Source: Acetobacter orientalis
Lineage (GTDB): Bacteria; Pseudomonadota; Alphaproteobacteria; Acetobacterales; Acetobacteraceae
Direction: 5' to 3'
Assembly (NCBI RefSeq): GCF_000963965.1
Contig: NZ_BAMX01000013.1
Coordinates: 62,001 to 126,000 of the forward strand
DNA length: 64,000 nt
The notes beneath the pieces were generated by a model that saw only the letters and a list, made by a program, of their open reading frames with translations, was not told the origin of the DNA and made no database searches. Shown piece after piece: positions 18,633 to 28,444 of this stretch. Numbering within the stretch: the first letter of the stretch is position 1; each line of letters starts with the position of its first letter. The position numbers and the translations under genes were made by a program.

Positions 18633-19148
18633 TTAGGTTTTCTCTGCTAGCTCCTTATTTTTACGCCCAAGCGCTCGAGCGTATTTTGTATTCTGGCCGG
18701 GTTTTGGTGCTGGTCGATGTTGCTCTTGCCGCAACCATGCCGCTATGACAGCCAGCACATAGGCTTGCTGCACCCCGTTTAAAGGTAGGCCCTTTACAAA
18801 GCCATGCCATTTTTCAAGGCAGGAGCGGCAGCATGTGCCTGTTGCATGTTGTGCCACAAAAACAGGGTGGCCTTGCCACGGGGTTTGCCGCCCGTCTTTA
18901 GCTGGGTGCGCCGGTGCTAACCGCTTGCCAATAAAATCAGCACCATGCTCAAGCACAGCCTCAAAGCCTTTTGTCGCTAAATAAGAACGGTCTTGAGCGT
19001 TAAGATGAAACTGCTGCCTAAACTCTGAACGAGCAAGCCGCTCCCATAATACGGGCTGAACCTGTGGTAATTCACGCTCGTTAACGGCAGGAAACAGGCT
19101 TCCTTGCTTCGTAAAAATGCTTCCTTCATTTTCAGAAAAATCAGGCAC
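18633..19148 (-). CDS. DUF4186 protein
   Basis: 171 residues. The central block matches my memory of the uncharacterised DUF4186 family: SEFRQQFHLNAQDRSYLATKG, then FIGKRLAPAHPAKDGRQTPWQG, then HPVFVAQHATGTCCRSCLEKWHG. The conserved His, two adjacent Cys and a third Cys suggest a metal site, which is inference. The last ~30 residues are basic and variable. No partner genes; upstream on the same strand is a 46-residue membrane peptide gene. Function unknown. Confidence 0.8.
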   Translation of the reverse strand: MPDFSENEGSIFTKQGSLFPAVNERELPQVQPVLWERLARSEFRQQFHLNAQDRSYLATKGFEAVLEHGADFIGKRLAPAHPAKDGRQTPWQGHPVFVAQHATGTCCRSCLEKWHGFVKGLPLNGVQQAYVLAVIAAWLRQEQHRPAPKPGQNTKYARALGRKNKELAEKT

Positions 19149-19354
19149 AATCGCCTCCAGTTTTCTTCTTTAAAAGCCAGCTTATGGCCCTAGCAATAAT
19201 AAGCGTAAGGTAACGTACGCAACCCTCAAGCCTTCACCGCTTACCGCAAGTCTCTTTTAAAAGCACGCCATGAGTGCATTTTTACGTAGCATGCGTCTTA
19301 CATGATTTTTTATGAAGCAGCTAAAGCCAAGAAACTAACCTGACCTTTAAAACT

Positions 19355-19495
19355 CTAGAAACATATACCCATTGAACACCCACCCGATGGTGGTGGGGCT
19401 ACAAAAATGGCATATGCCCCATAGAACACAAAGCTCAGCATAAGTACGGAGCAAACACAAAAAGCTAGCAGTTTGATGCTCATAAAGCTTTTCAT
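19355..19495 (-). CDS. Small membrane protein, 46 aa, hypothetical
   Basis: Minus-strand frame with a strong ribosome site AAGGAG seven bases before ATG 19495. The product has a short basic start (MKSFMSIK), one hydrophobic segment of about 24 residues (LLAFCVCSVLMLSFVFYGAYAI) and a short tail APPPSGGCSMGICF with two cysteines. It could be a single-pass membrane peptide or a cleaved secreted peptide. A longer frame at 19347-19598 overlaps it in another phase but lacks a ribosome site. No homologue recognised. Confidence 0.55.
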   Translation of the reverse strand: MKSFMSIKLLAFCVCSVLMLSFVFYGAYAIFVAPPPSGGCSMGICF

Positions 19496-19713
19496 ATGCT
19501 CTCTCCTTTTTCAGCAGTTTTATAAAGAACTGAATAAAATTACAGCTTAAAACACAGCGACAAATAACGCGGTACAATGGCTGGGGTAAAGCGCACATAA
19601 CAGTATGTGCACAGTTAGCTTACCAACGCCTATCAAGCGCTCCAGAATAACTCCGGAAGCCATAAAGAGCCAAATGCTCTAAAGCCTAAAACCACCTAAG
19701 TCTTTGAAAAGAT

Positions 19714-19789
<76 letters not shown>

Positions 19790-19855
19790 TTACAGCCCAT
19801 TGGGCTGAAGTGGGGGTTATCTAACACCCCCATAGTAAAAATACAAGAGTAGTCT

Positions 19856-20788
19856 TTAGTTTTTTAGCCGCTCAAGCACGCTGTCTAGCTGGTCTAGGCT
19901 GTTATAATGGATTTCGAGAGACCCACCTTTATGCCCATCAAAATTGACCTTTACCTTGAGGCCAAGCCGCGTAGCGAGGTCTCGTTCCAACGCTTGAATT
20001 TCAGGGTCTTTTGCTTTTTTGGGAGCAGCATTTTTAGCTGCTTTCCCTTTGCTTTCAGAGGCAGCCTGCACCAATGCCTCTGTCTGCCGCACGGAAAGCC
20101 CCTTGGTCAGCACATCATGTGCTGCGGCAACGGGGTCTGGGTGGCCAAGTAGCGCACGCGCATGCCCTGCGGTAAGAGCGCCTGAACCAACAGCGCGCCT
20201 TACAGATTCTGGCAGGCGTAATAAGCGCAATGTATTGGCAACATGTGGCCGAGACTTGCCTATGGCATAGGCCAGTTCATCTTGCGTTAGGCTATAGTCT
20301 TCCATTAACCGGCTGAACCCTTCAGCCTCTTCTATTGGGTTCAGGTCTGCACGCTGTAAGTTTTCAACCAAGGCTGCCGCCATGGCATCAACTTCATCTA
20401 GGTCGCGCACGTGCACGGGCACAGTATGGCATTGGGCCAGTTGGGCCGCACGCCAGCGCCGCTCACCGGCAATAATTTGATAATGCCCCGGCTTATCTGG
20501 GTCTGGGCGCACTAAAATAGGCTGTAAAATACCTCTAGCCCGAATAGACTCAGCAAGCTCTTGCAGTGCCTCTGGGGCCATATCCTGCCGTGGTTGAAAC
20601 GGGCCGGGGGCTAATACCTCTATTGGCAACACACTGGCTGGTATTTGCGGGGCCGGAGTTGTTGCCTCCCCCTCCTCTTTTGCGCCTTCCTCAGCTTTAC
20701 CTGCGGTAGAAAAAGCCGGAGCAGTATCACCCAGAAGAGCAGCCAAACCTCGGCCTAGTTTGGGCCGAGCGGCAGGTTTACGCGCCAT
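19856..20788 (-). CDS. parB: Chromosome partition protein ParB
   Basis: 310-residue parS-binding CTP-dependent clamp. After a basic N-terminus (KLGRGLAALLGD) comes the ParB/Srx nuclease-like fold with IIAGERRWRAAQLA (CTP-binding GERR motif), then the helix-turn-helix (LTQDELAYAIGKSRPHVANTLRLLRLPE) and a C-terminal dimerisation segment (SLEIHYNSLDQLDSVLERLKN). A low-complexity linker at about 240-270 is Lys/Ala-rich. The ATG at 20788 is chosen over the longer frame because parA ends one base upstream. Two parS sites lie 1.3 and 3.7 kb away. Confidence 0.96.
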   Translation of the reverse strand: MARKPAARPKLGRGLAALLGDTAPAFSTAGKAEEGAKEEGEATTPAPQIPASVLPIEVLAPGPFQPRQDMAPEALQELAESIRARGILQPILVRPDPDKPGHYQIIAGERRWRAAQLAQCHTVPVHVRDLDEVDAMAAALVENLQRADLNPIEEAEGFSRLMEDYSLTQDELAYAIGKSRPHVANTLRLLRLPESVRRAVGSGALTAGHARALLGHPDPVAAAHDVLTKGLSVRQTEALVQAASESKGKAAKNAAPKKAKDPEIQALERDLATRLGLKVKVNFDGHKGGSLEIHYNSLDQLDSVLERLKN

Positions 20789-20789
20789 A

Positions 20790-21587
20790 TTATGCTGTTC
20801 TCCCTTGAATTTCAGTTGCCAGAGCACGGTAAGAGGCAGCACCACTGGCCCGTGGGTCATAACTCATGACAGGTTGCCCATAACTTTGGGCTTCTGAAAT
20901 ACGAATATTACGCGGGATAACCGTCTCAAGCACGTCGTTGCCAAAAAAGCTGCGCGCATCTGCCCCAACAAGCTCGGACAGGTTGTTGCGCCGGTCATAC
21001 ATTGTCAGCACAATGCCGGTCATTTTAAGAGAGGGGTTAAGTTTTTTTCTGACTCGGTCGATGGTCTTAACCAAGTGCCCTAAGCCTTCAAGTGCAAAAA
21101 ATTCACACTGCAAAGGGGCTAACACGCCATTAGCCGCTACAAGCGCATTAAGCGTAAGCAGGCTAAGGCTGGGGGGGCAGTCGATGATGATATAGTCTGT
21201 TTGGGCAGCCAAAGGTGCTAACGCACTCTGAAGGCGGTTTTCTCGCCCTTCTGCATCAACCAATTCTATTTCGGCCCCAACCAGCTCTGTATTGGCCGCA
21301 ATAACAGACAGGTTGGCAATTTCGGTTGGTTGCAGCAATTCTTCGGCTGGTTTTTCCTGCATGAGCAGTGCGTACGACCCGCCCTGCCGTGCATCGTAGC
21401 CAACACCAAGGCCAGTTGAGGCATTACCCTGCGGGTCCATATCGACCAGAACCACACGCTTTCCATCTTCTGCCAAAGCGGCGGCCACATTAATGGCGGT
21501 AGTGGTTTTACCCACCCCCCCTTTCTGGTTGGCTACAGCCAGGACAAAACACTTCTTGGTTTCTTTGTTCGTTTTAGACACGTTCAA
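20790..21587 (-). CDS. parA: Chromosome partition ATPase ParA
   Basis: 265-residue deviant-Walker ATPase that moves ParB-parS complexes. Walker A is [17 protein letters not shown] with the signature lysine, A' motif [13 protein letters not shown], and Walker [19 protein letters not shown]. Its start overlaps the end of rsmG by 14 bases and its stop sits one base before parB, so translation of the three is likely coupled. Confidence 0.97.
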   Translation of the reverse strand: MNVSKTNKETKKCFVLAVANQKGGVGKTTTAINVAAALAEDGKRVVLVDMDPQGNASTGLGVGYDARQGGSYALLMQEKPAEELLQPTEIANLSVIAANTELVGAEIELVDAEGRENRLQSALAPLAAQTDYIIIDCPPSLSLLTLNALVAANGVLAPLQCEFFALEGLGHLVKTIDRVRKKLNPSLKMTGIVLTMYDRRNNLSELVGADARSFFGNDVLETVIPRNIRISEAQSYGQPVMSYDPRASGAASYRALATEIQGRTA

Positions 21588-22149
21588 GATTGCTCACTTC
21601 CAAAATCACCCCATCATGGCTTGTCACGCTTGGGTGAATAGAAACATCCATGTGCCAGTAGCGTCTGGCTTCGGTCAACTCGTCTTGCGCTTGCTGGCCT
21701 TTAAGAAAAACGGCCTTGCCCCCTTTTGCCAGTAACGGTGCTGTCCATTCCAGCAATTTAGGGAGAGCCGCTAAAGCACGCGCACTCACAACTGGAGCAG
21801 GCTCTACTTTTGCCTGCTCTATACGCTCAGCCAAAACAGTAACAGAAGCCAGAGAGACACGAGCCGCCTCCCGCAGGAAAGCTGCTTTACGTTGGTCGGC
21901 CTCTATCAAAGTACCTGGTACATTTGTGGCAATAGCCGCCACAATACCGGGAAAACCACCGCCAGAACCAATATCAATAAACCGCCCAGCCCCGGCAACA
22001 AGTGGGGCTATTTGCAGGCTGTCTTTAACGTGGCGCTCCCAAACAAAGGCTAGGTCGCGGCCAGACACCAAATTAATACGTGGGTTCCACTTTTGCAGCA
22101 GGGCCACAAAGGCCTCTAACCGCTCCTGTGTTTCACGTGAAACGTTCAT
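21574..22149 (-). CDS. rsmG: 16S rRNA m7G527 methyltransferase
   Basis: 191 residues. SAM-binding motif [17 protein letters not shown] and the family segment [12 protein letters not shown] are present. Methylates G527 of 16S rRNA. ATG 22149 has a GGAAAG site; a GTG seven codons upstream (22170) overlaps the mnmG stop and is the alternative. Codons 2-7 contain a parS site (22129-22144), so the N-terminal peptide VSRET is partly dictated by the DNA site. Confidence 0.95.
   Translation of the reverse strand: MNVSRETQERLEAFVALLQKWNPRINLVSGRDLAFVWERHVKDSLQIAPLVAGAGRFIDIGSGGGFPGIVAAIATNVPGTLIEADQRKAAFLREAARVSLASVTVLAERIEQAKVEPAPVVSARALAALPKLLEWTAPLLAKGGKAVFLKGQQAQDELTEARRYWHMDVSIHPSVTSHDGVILEVSNLERV
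22129..22144. promoter_or_regulatory. parS site (15/16) inside rsmG
   Basis: Near-perfect match to the 16-bp parS palindrome TGTTTCACGTGAAACA, with G instead of the last A. It is embedded in the first codons of rsmG. Confidence 0.88.
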
Positions 22150-22166
22150 ACTCTTTCCTGCTTGGC

Positions 22167-24035
22167 TCACTGCGTTACCCGCTGCCGCACATGGGCTAAA
22201 ATAGCCACAAGGGCTGAGGGTGTTATACCCGGTATTCTTTGCGCTGCATTAAAATTTTCGGGCTTTGCTTTTTCAAGCCGCTCTTTCATTTCAGAACTTA
22301 AGCCACCAATGGCCGCAAAGTCTAACGTAGCGGGAAAGCGTATTTCGCTTTCGGCCTCAAGCTGTTTAATTTCACGCTGCTGGCGCACAAGGTAGCCTTT
22401 GTAACGGGCCTGTGTCGTAACATAATGCCGTGCCCGCGCCGGGGTAGCGGCAAACCACGGCGCAAGGGTATTCAGGCTTTCTTCTGTAACACCGTAACCC
22501 AATACCTCTAGCAATGTGCGCCGCCGCCCATCGAGCGAGACCTTAACCCCAGCCTGTACCAAGGCTTGAGGCTGCCAGCTTTCTTGTTCGGCCTTTTGGG
22601 TGAGAGCTTGAATGTCTGTGCAGTCTTGCTCGTAAACGGCTTGGCGTTGCGCCCCAACACACCCCCACTCCAACCCAATTTGGGTTAGGCGCATATCTGC
22701 GTTATCGGCGCGCAGGGTTAGGCGGTATTCAGCGCGGGAGGTAAACATGCGGTAGGGTTCGCTCACACCTTGCATGGTAAGGTCATCAACCATCACGCCC
22801 AGATAGGCTGTGCCCCGGTCTAGGCTTACTGCTTGTTGCCCACCTGCCCTACGGGCCGCATTTACGCCTGCAAGCAACCCTTGGGCCCCAGCTTCTTCAT
22901 ACCCGGTCGTGCCGTTAATTTGCCCAGCGAGAAACAGGTTGGGGCATTTACGCAGTTCCAGAGAGGTTGTGAGTTCTCGGGGGTCTACATAGTCATACTC
23001 AACAGCATAACCGGGCTGCGCAATAACGGCGTGCTCTAGCCCGGCAATAGAGTGAATCATTTCTTCTTGCACATCAGCAGGTAGACTTGTTGAAATACCG
23101 TTAGGGTAAATCAGGTCTCCCCCTTCATGCTCGGGCAGTGCTTCTGGCTCTAAAAATAACTGGTGGCTTTCTTTTTCCGCAAAGCGCACCACTTTATCTT
23201 CAATAGACGGGCAATACCGTGGCCCACGGCCTGAGATAGCACCGCCATATACAGCAGAAAGATGTAGATATTTTCTTATAATATCATGCGTTTTTTGGTT
23301 TGTCGCTGTAATACCGCATACGAGCTGTTGGTTTGTTATGCTTTTGGTTAGGCGGCTAAACGGTTCTGGCTCGGCATCACCTTTATCTTCTGCCAAGCTC
23401 GCCCAATCAATCGAATTTTTCAATAACCGCGCGGGGGTGCCTGTTTTTAGCCGCCCCATTGCCAGACCTAGCTTTTTTAACCGCGTCGCTAATGCAACTG
23501 ACGGTTGTTCTCCAACGCGCCCGGCGGGTTTTGATTTATGCCCAACATGAATAACTCCATCAAGGAAGGTACCCGTAGTGAGCACAACAGCGCCAGCACG
23601 GTAAGTTGTGCCGTCTTCACACACAACGCCTTCAACCGCTCCTTGCGCGTTACACAGTAAGTCGCCTGCGGCACCTTCTGCACACTCAAGATTTGGGGTT
23701 TCAGCCAGCAACGCCTGTACGGCTTGCTTGTATAAAAACCGGTCTGCTTGTGCTCTTGGCCCCTGCACGGCTGGGCCTTTAGAACGGTTTAAAAGCTTAA
23801 AATGAATACCCGCACGGTCTGCGGCACGCGCCATAATACCATCTAGGGCATCAATTTCACGCACAAGGTGGCCTTTACCAATGCCACCAATAGCCGGGTT
23901 ACACGACATAGCACCAATGGTGCTTTTACGGTGCGTGAGTAACAGTGTACGGGCACCACACCGTGCGGCAGCAGCAGCAGCCTCGCACCCAGCATGGCCA
24001 CCCCCCACAACTATTACATCATAAAAATGCTGCAT
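22167..24035 (-). CDS. mnmG: tRNA uridine-34 carboxymethylaminomethyl enzyme, MnmG
   Basis: 622-residue FAD protein that, with MnmE, modifies the wobble uridine of tRNAs. FAD fold [19 protein letters not shown] at the N-terminus, family signatures [15 protein letters not shown] and [22 protein letters not shown], and the helical C-terminal MnmE/tRNA-binding domain ending [18 protein letters not shown]. It starts 21 bp after mnmE and ends overlapping the rsmG upstream GTG. Confidence 0.97.
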   Translation of the reverse strand: MQHFYDVIVVGGGHAGCEAAAAAARCGARTLLLTHRKSTIGAMSCNPAIGGIGKGHLVREIDALDGIMARAADRAGIHFKLLNRSKGPAVQGPRAQADRFLYKQAVQALLAETPNLECAEGAAGDLLCNAQGAVEGVVCEDGTTYRAGAVVLTTGTFLDGVIHVGHKSKPAGRVGEQPSVALATRLKKLGLAMGRLKTGTPARLLKNSIDWASLAEDKGDAEPEPFSRLTKSITNQQLVCGITATNQKTHDIIRKYLHLSAVYGGAISGRGPRYCPSIEDKVVRFAEKESHQLFLEPEALPEHEGGDLIYPNGISTSLPADVQEEMIHSIAGLEHAVIAQPGYAVEYDYVDPRELTTSLELRKCPNLFLAGQINGTTGYEEAGAQGLLAGVNAARRAGGQQAVSLDRGTAYLGVMVDDLTMQGVSEPYRMFTSRAEYRLTLRADNADMRLTQIGLEWGCVGAQRQAVYEQDCTDIQALTQKAEQESWQPQALVQAGVKVSLDGRRRTLLEVLGYGVTEESLNTLAPWFAATPARARHYVTTQARYKGYLVRQQREIKQLEAESEIRFPATLDFAAIGGLSSEMKERLEKAKPENFNAAQRIPGITPSALVAILAHVRQRVTQ

Positions 24036-24056
24036 TACCTGCTGCCTTTTGCAAAC

Positions 24057-25379
24057 TTACTTACCAATACAAAACTGCCCAAACACAGCATCAAGCAGGT
24101 CTTCTACCCCTACTTGGCCGGTTACACGCCCTAGCGCACGCATAGCAAGGCGTAGCTCCTCACCGCGCATTTCTGGCCACTCTTGCTCTAGTGCCGCTTG
24201 TAAACACGCTACGGCCTCTTGCACGCCAGCTTTATGCCGTGCACGCGTTAGCAAAGGTGCCCCAAAAGACGACTGCGCCGTTAGTGCCTCTACACGGCGT
24301 TCTAGCACCGCACGCAAGGCATCAAGCCCTTCTCCCGTTTTTAGGCTGACCGGCATGACAGGTTCATTTAGCACTGTTGCAGGAACCTGCCCAAGGTCTG
24401 TTTTATTACCAATTAAAATAGCACCCGCAAAAACAGACTCCGGCGCATGGTCAGCCGCAAACATTTGTAGCACACAGTCGGCTTGTTTCACGTGAAACAA
24501 AGCACGCTTTACACCCTCGGCCTCTATTTCGTCTTCGGTCTCGCGCATGCCTGCGGTGTCTACAAAGGTTACTTTTACACCGGCAAGGCTACCGCTTACC
24601 TCAATGGCATCGCGCGTGGTACCCGCAATGGGGGAAACAATGGCCGCGTCTCTATCAGCCAGCCAGTTTAACAGGCTAGACTTACCGGCATTAGGTGGCC
24701 CAGCTATAGCAAACACCACCCCTTGCCGAATACGCTCACCGCGTGCGCCTTCCTGAATATGGGCCTGCATTGCGGTTATTAGGCTTTGTATATTCTGGAG
24801 CAGGCCTTGTTCTACCTCTGGTGGTAGATCTTCGTCCGGAAAATCTATCAAGGCTTCCTGGTGGGCTAAGGCACGCTTAAGCTGCTCTGCCCAGCCTTGG
24901 TACAGCGTGCTTAAAGCCCCGTCTGATTGGGCTAGGGCTATTTTGCGTTGGCTTTCCGTTTCAGCCTCTACTAGGTCAGCTATACCTTCGGCTTCAACTA
25001 AATCCATACGGCCATTGGTAAAGGCTCTCCGTGTAAATTCACCGGGTTCAGCAGGGCGTGCCCCCCCTGCCACTAACGCCTCGGCCACCGCTTTAATAAT
25101 GGCTGGGCCAGCATGCAGGTGTAGCTCAAACCCGTCTTCGCCCGTGTAGCTATTAGGGCCGGGAAACCACAGTACCAAAGCTTCATCAAGCAGGTTGTCT
25201 TGTGTTGCTGCGTTAGCCCATATACGGCGCAGGGCCGCGCGCCGTGGTGCTGGCAGGCGGCCACATAGGCGTGCCAACAGCGCCTGACTACCCGCACCAC
25301 TTACCCGCATAACAGCAATGGCGGCCCGCCCCAAGCCTGTTGAAAGCGCAAAAATGGTTTGCTCGTTTTGGTAACCCAT
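24057..25379 (-). CDS. mnmE: tRNA modification GTPase MnmE
   Basis: 440 residues: N-terminal formyl-THF-binding domain, helical domain, inserted G domain (P-loop [13 protein letters not shown]2 GTTRDAIE, G3 DTAGMRE, G4 NKTD) and the C-terminal CIGK motif with the catalytic-site Cys. First gene of the mnmE-mnmG-rsmG-parA-parB series; it carries a perfect parS site in its G-domain coding region. Confidence 0.97.
   Translation of the reverse strand: MGYQNEQTIFALSTGLGRAAIAVMRVSGAGSQALLARLCGRLPAPRRAALRRIWANAATQDNLLDEALVLWFPGPNSYTGEDGFELHLHAGPAIIKAVAEALVAGGARPAEPGEFTRRAFTNGRMDLVEAEGIADLVEAETESQRKIALAQSDGALSTLYQGWAEQLKRALAHQEALIDFPDEDLPPEVEQGLLQNIQSLITAMQAHIQEGARGERIRQGVVFAIAGPPNAGKSSLLNWLADRDAAIVSPIAGTTRDAIEVSGSLAGVKVTFVDTAGMRETEDEIEAEGVKRALFHVKQADCVLQMFAADHAPESVFAGAILIGNKTDLGQVPATVLNEPVMPVSLKTGEGLDALRAVLERRVEALTAQSSFGAPLLTRARHKAGVQEAVACLQAALEQEWPEMRGEELRLAMRALGRVTGQVGVEDLLDAVFGQFCIGK
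24484..24499. promoter_or_regulatory. Perfect parS site inside mnmE
   Basis: Exact 16-bp palindrome TGTTTCACGTGAAACA, the canonical chromosomal parS sequence, located within mnmE about 3.7 kb from parB and about 10 kb from the putative oriC. Confidence 0.96.
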
Positions 25380-25631
25380 AGCTGCTTTTTTCTTCCTTTA
25401 GGCATAAGAACAACTGGTGCGGGATGGTGCTGCTGCCCGCTATTTACACGCAATAGTCTTGCGTCAACACAAGCAGCCAAGATGGGGCTTTTTAAAACAG
25501 AACCGGGCTAGGGTGTCACCCCTCTTTACACATAAAGCATTTGCCTCTGTTTGGGGCATGGTAAAGCCCCGCCTGCCCGCATACTATGGGAAAAAGCAGC
25601 TTTTAACGCCACACACCGGAGCACACACACC

Positions 25632-26099
25632 ATGCCCCAGCTTTCTCTTCACTCCCCATTAGGGCCACTTACTCTTTCTGAAGAAGACGGAAAAATAATT
25701 TCTCTCGATTGGGGCTGGGGCCGAGACCAAACTGAAACGCCCTTGCTCTGCCAAGCCCGAGACTGGCTGGATAAATGGTTTGATGAACCCCAAGCCCTTG
25801 GCGCTTTCCCGTTTCCGCTAGAGCCGTTTGGTACAGAGTACCAGAAAAAAGTATGGGCGGCTTTATGCACTATCCCTACAGGCGAGATCACAACCTATAA
25901 ATCCTTGGCAGAGAAAGTTGGGGGTAGCCCTCGTTCTATTGGGCAAGCTGTGGGCCGCAACCCTATTCCTGTGCTTATTCCCTGCCACCGGGTTGTCGGT
26001 AGCCATGGTTTGGGCGGGTATTCTGGTGATGGTGGGGTTGATGACAAAAAGTGGCTTCTTGATTTAGAAGAAGCCACCCTGCCTGCATTTAAAAAATAA
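25632..26099 (+). CDS. ogt: Methylated-DNA-[protein]-cysteine S-methyltransferase
   Basis: 155-residue suicide DNA-repair protein that moves alkyl groups from O6-alkylguanine to its own Cys. The active site reads NPIPVLIPCHRVVGSHG and the DNA-binding helix TTYKSLAEKVGGSPRSIGQAVGRN. ATG 25632 matches the family N-terminus (PQLSLHSPLGPLTL); the 27 upstream codons of the open frame look non-coding. Divergent from mnmE across a ~250-bp spacer with no other feature seen. Confidence 0.94.
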   Translation: MPQLSLHSPLGPLTLSEEDGKIISLDWGWGRDQTETPLLCQARDWLDKWFDEPQALGAFPFPLEPFGTEYQKKVWAALCTIPTGEITTYKSLAEKVGGSPRSIGQAVGRNPIPVLIPCHRVVGSHGLGGYSGDGGVDDKKWLLDLEEATLPAFKK

Positions 26100-26131
26100 T
26101 ACTAAAACTCTACAGGGCACAGGGCAGCGTG

Positions 26132-28285
26132 CTAGTGCCCTGCCGGCCCCTGCAGAACCGGTGCTTTTTGTGGCGTGCTCTCAACCGGCGCAGGCGCCAC
26201 AGCCTGTGTGCTTCTGCTATCTGGCTGAACTTGTGCGGGCTGCGGTGCTTTGACATCAAAACTATTATCAGCCCGGTTAAGGTCAGGAATAACGTGGTCT
26301 GGATCTAGCACCACAGACCGAATAGCTTGCTGCCCCGGTATTTGCAGGTTTACCTCGTTTTTTTGGTACCATGTCTCGGTTGGTATGCGCACGCGGGCCG
26401 AGCTACCATCTACCCATGTGACAGACAGCACGACAGGCAAAGGCAGCCAGCCCTTATTAACCACATGCACCAAAGCGCCCTGTGTAGGGTTTGCGTTTAT
26501 ATAAGAAACGCCGTCTACCGCGTAATCTGGCCCCCAGTTGTTAAAGTACCAACCACGCCAGAACCAAGAAAGATCTTCCCCGCTTTCGCTTTCCATAAGC
26601 CTAAAAAAGTCTGACGGTGTAGGGTGTTTATAGGCCCACAACGCAATATAGCGCTTAAAGGCACGGTCAAAACGTTCTGGCCCCACTATTTGCTCTCGCA
26701 GTAAGGTAAGCCCATAGGCCCCTTTAAAGTAGGTTACTCCATGCCGGTATTTTTCCGGCACCAGGTCTGCTGGGGTCATGAGTGGCGGCGCTGCGGGGTC
26801 TTTGAGCACCTCAAGGCTATCTTCAGCCGGGTTACCCGTTTTGGGGGCATACTCCACATCTTGTTTGGGGGCATACTCACCGTGGTTAAAGTGGGCAGAG
26901 GCATACACATCTATAAAGGTATTAAAGCCTTCATCCATAAACGCATTACGGCGCTCGTTTGAGCCAACAATCATGGGAAACCAGCTATGGCCTAGCTCAT
27001 GGGTTGTAACCCAAAACAGCTCTGCCCCGGCATCGTCTTTGCCATCAAACACAATGCCCGGATACTCCATAGCCGCACCATGCCCACCTACGTTAATGGC
27101 GTTTGGCCACGGGTAGGCAAACCATTGCTGAGAAAAATACTCGATTGCGTGCTTTGCATACTCCGTTGAACGATCCCATTTTTGCGCCCCTGCCGCTTCT
27201 AGCGGGTAAACAGACATAGCAAGGCGTGGCACCGTTTTACCCGTAGGTGCCTCTGGAGCAAGGGGGGGTAAATCGAGCTTGGCGGCATCCCACATAAGGG
27301 CGGGTGAGGCAACAAAAGCCACATCGCGCGTGTTATGCATACGAAAACGCCAGGTTTGCGTGCCCAAAGCCGGGTGGGCTGCAAGAGCCTTTACCTCATC
27401 CGCATTCCGAATCAGCACGCGGGTTTCGCTCTGCGCAGCTTGAGCTAAGCGGGCTTGCTCCTGCTGGGTTAAAACCTCTTGTGGGTTTGTTAGACTACCA
27501 CTGCCTACAACCAAAAAGCCGCTTGGCACAGTTACGCTGTACTCAATATCTCCATAATCAAGGTAGAATTCTTGGCCTAGATAGGGGGCAGTGTCCCAGC
27601 CGCGCATATCATCATAAACGGCCATACGGGGGTAGAACTGCGCTATTTCATACACCTCACCCTCTGGCACGTGGCTGTATGCTGTGCGGCCACCCCACTC
27701 GGGTGGAATGGTATAATGCCATGAAATTTTAAGGCGGGTTTTACCCCCTTTGCTGCTTAAAGGGGCCTCAAGGGGCACCTGCATACGAGTATCTGAAATA
27801 AAGGGTTTAACCGCTATTTCCTGATCAGTGTTAGAAAGCAGGCTAACGGAATCAATCATCACACCACCCGTATGGTGCTTTAACCAATTAGGGTTGGCAA
27901 AAGCACCACGAGACCCCAGCGCATACATATTTTGGTCAAGCTGTACCCATAAAACAAACAACTCATCTGGGCTGTTATTGGTATATGTCAGCACCTCAGA
28001 GCCAGAAAGCGTGTGGGTTACAGGGTCTATACCAACGTTAATGGCGTAATCTGCCCTGTTTTGCCATGCTGCTGGGCCGGGGGCACCGCTACCAGAATGG
28101 TAAAGATTAACAGGCTGAGGCAGAGTTAAAGGGGCAAAAATAACATGTGGGTCTGGCTGGGCTGCCAAAGCTGTGCCGCCTAATACCGTAGCCAGCAAAC
28201 ACACGGGCACAGCGCTGCTACACCTAAGGCGTAAAGACCGGCTCAAAACCCTGTCTCTTTTTGGCTGGTCTTTTAATCGTGCCAC
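26132..28285 (-). CDS. Secreted M1-family zinc metallopeptidase
   Basis: 717 residues. Basic N-terminus and hydrophobic stretch (SSAVPVCLLATVLGGTALAAQ) form a signal peptide ending near residue 42, so it is periplasmic or secreted. The gluzincin site HELGHSWFPMIVG with the third ligand Glu in FMDEGFNTF 18 residues later is intact. The N-terminal beta domain precedes it; the C-terminal ~40 residues are Pro/Ala/Gln-rich and disordered. Probably an aminopeptidase. Two frame-internal neighbours flank it: ogt converges from the left and the glycine-rich gene is upstream, separated by a terminator. Confidence 0.92.
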   Translation of the reverse strand: MARLKDQPKRDRVLSRSLRLRCSSAVPVCLLATVLGGTALAAQPDPHVIFAPLTLPQPVNLYHSGSGAPGPAAWQNRADYAINVGIDPVTHTLSGSEVLTYTNNSPDELFVLWVQLDQNMYALGSRGAFANPNWLKHHTGGVMIDSVSLLSNTDQEIAVKPFISDTRMQVPLEAPLSSKGGKTRLKISWHYTIPPEWGGRTAYSHVPEGEVYEIAQFYPRMAVYDDMRGWDTAPYLGQEFYLDYGDIEYSVTVPSGFLVVGSGSLTNPQEVLTQQEQARLAQAAQSETRVLIRNADEVKALAAHPALGTQTWRFRMHNTRDVAFVASPALMWDAAKLDLPPLAPEAPTGKTVPRLAMSVYPLEAAGAQKWDRSTEYAKHAIEYFSQQWFAYPWPNAINVGGHGAAMEYPGIVFDGKDDAGAELFWVTTHELGHSWFPMIVGSNERRNAFMDEGFNTFIDVYASAHFNHGEYAPKQDVEYAPKTGNPAEDSLEVLKDPAAPPLMTPADLVPEKYRHGVTYFKGAYGLTLLREQIVGPERFDRAFKRYIALWAYKHPTPSDFFRLMESESGEDLSWFWRGWYFNNWGPDYAVDGVSYINANPTQGALVHVVNKGWLPLPVVLSVTWVDGSSARVRIPTETWYQKNEVNLQIPGQQAIRSVVLDPDHVIPDLNRADNSFDVKAPQPAQVQPDSRSTQAVAPAPVESTPQKAPVLQGPAGH

Positions 28286-28352
28286 GGCTTTCCCCTTTAT
28301 GATCTATCACGCTCGTTTCAGATCTGTATCTTATTTACAAAAAAGGCATGCA

Positions 28353-28394
28353 CAAAAAAGAAAGGGAGAAAGAGTTTTTCAACCCTGTTCTCCC
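28353..28394 (-). terminator. Terminator of glycine-rich gene
   Basis: Stem GGGAGAA (28364-28370) with TTCTCCC (28388-28394) around a 17-base loop; on the minus strand it is followed by TTTCTTTTTTG. Lies between the glycine-rich stop and the peptidase start. Confidence 0.6.
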
Positions 28395-28444
28395 TCTTTT
28401 TCGGTACGCTTTTGCACCAGATAGTTCCTGCTTTTAAAAGCAGC

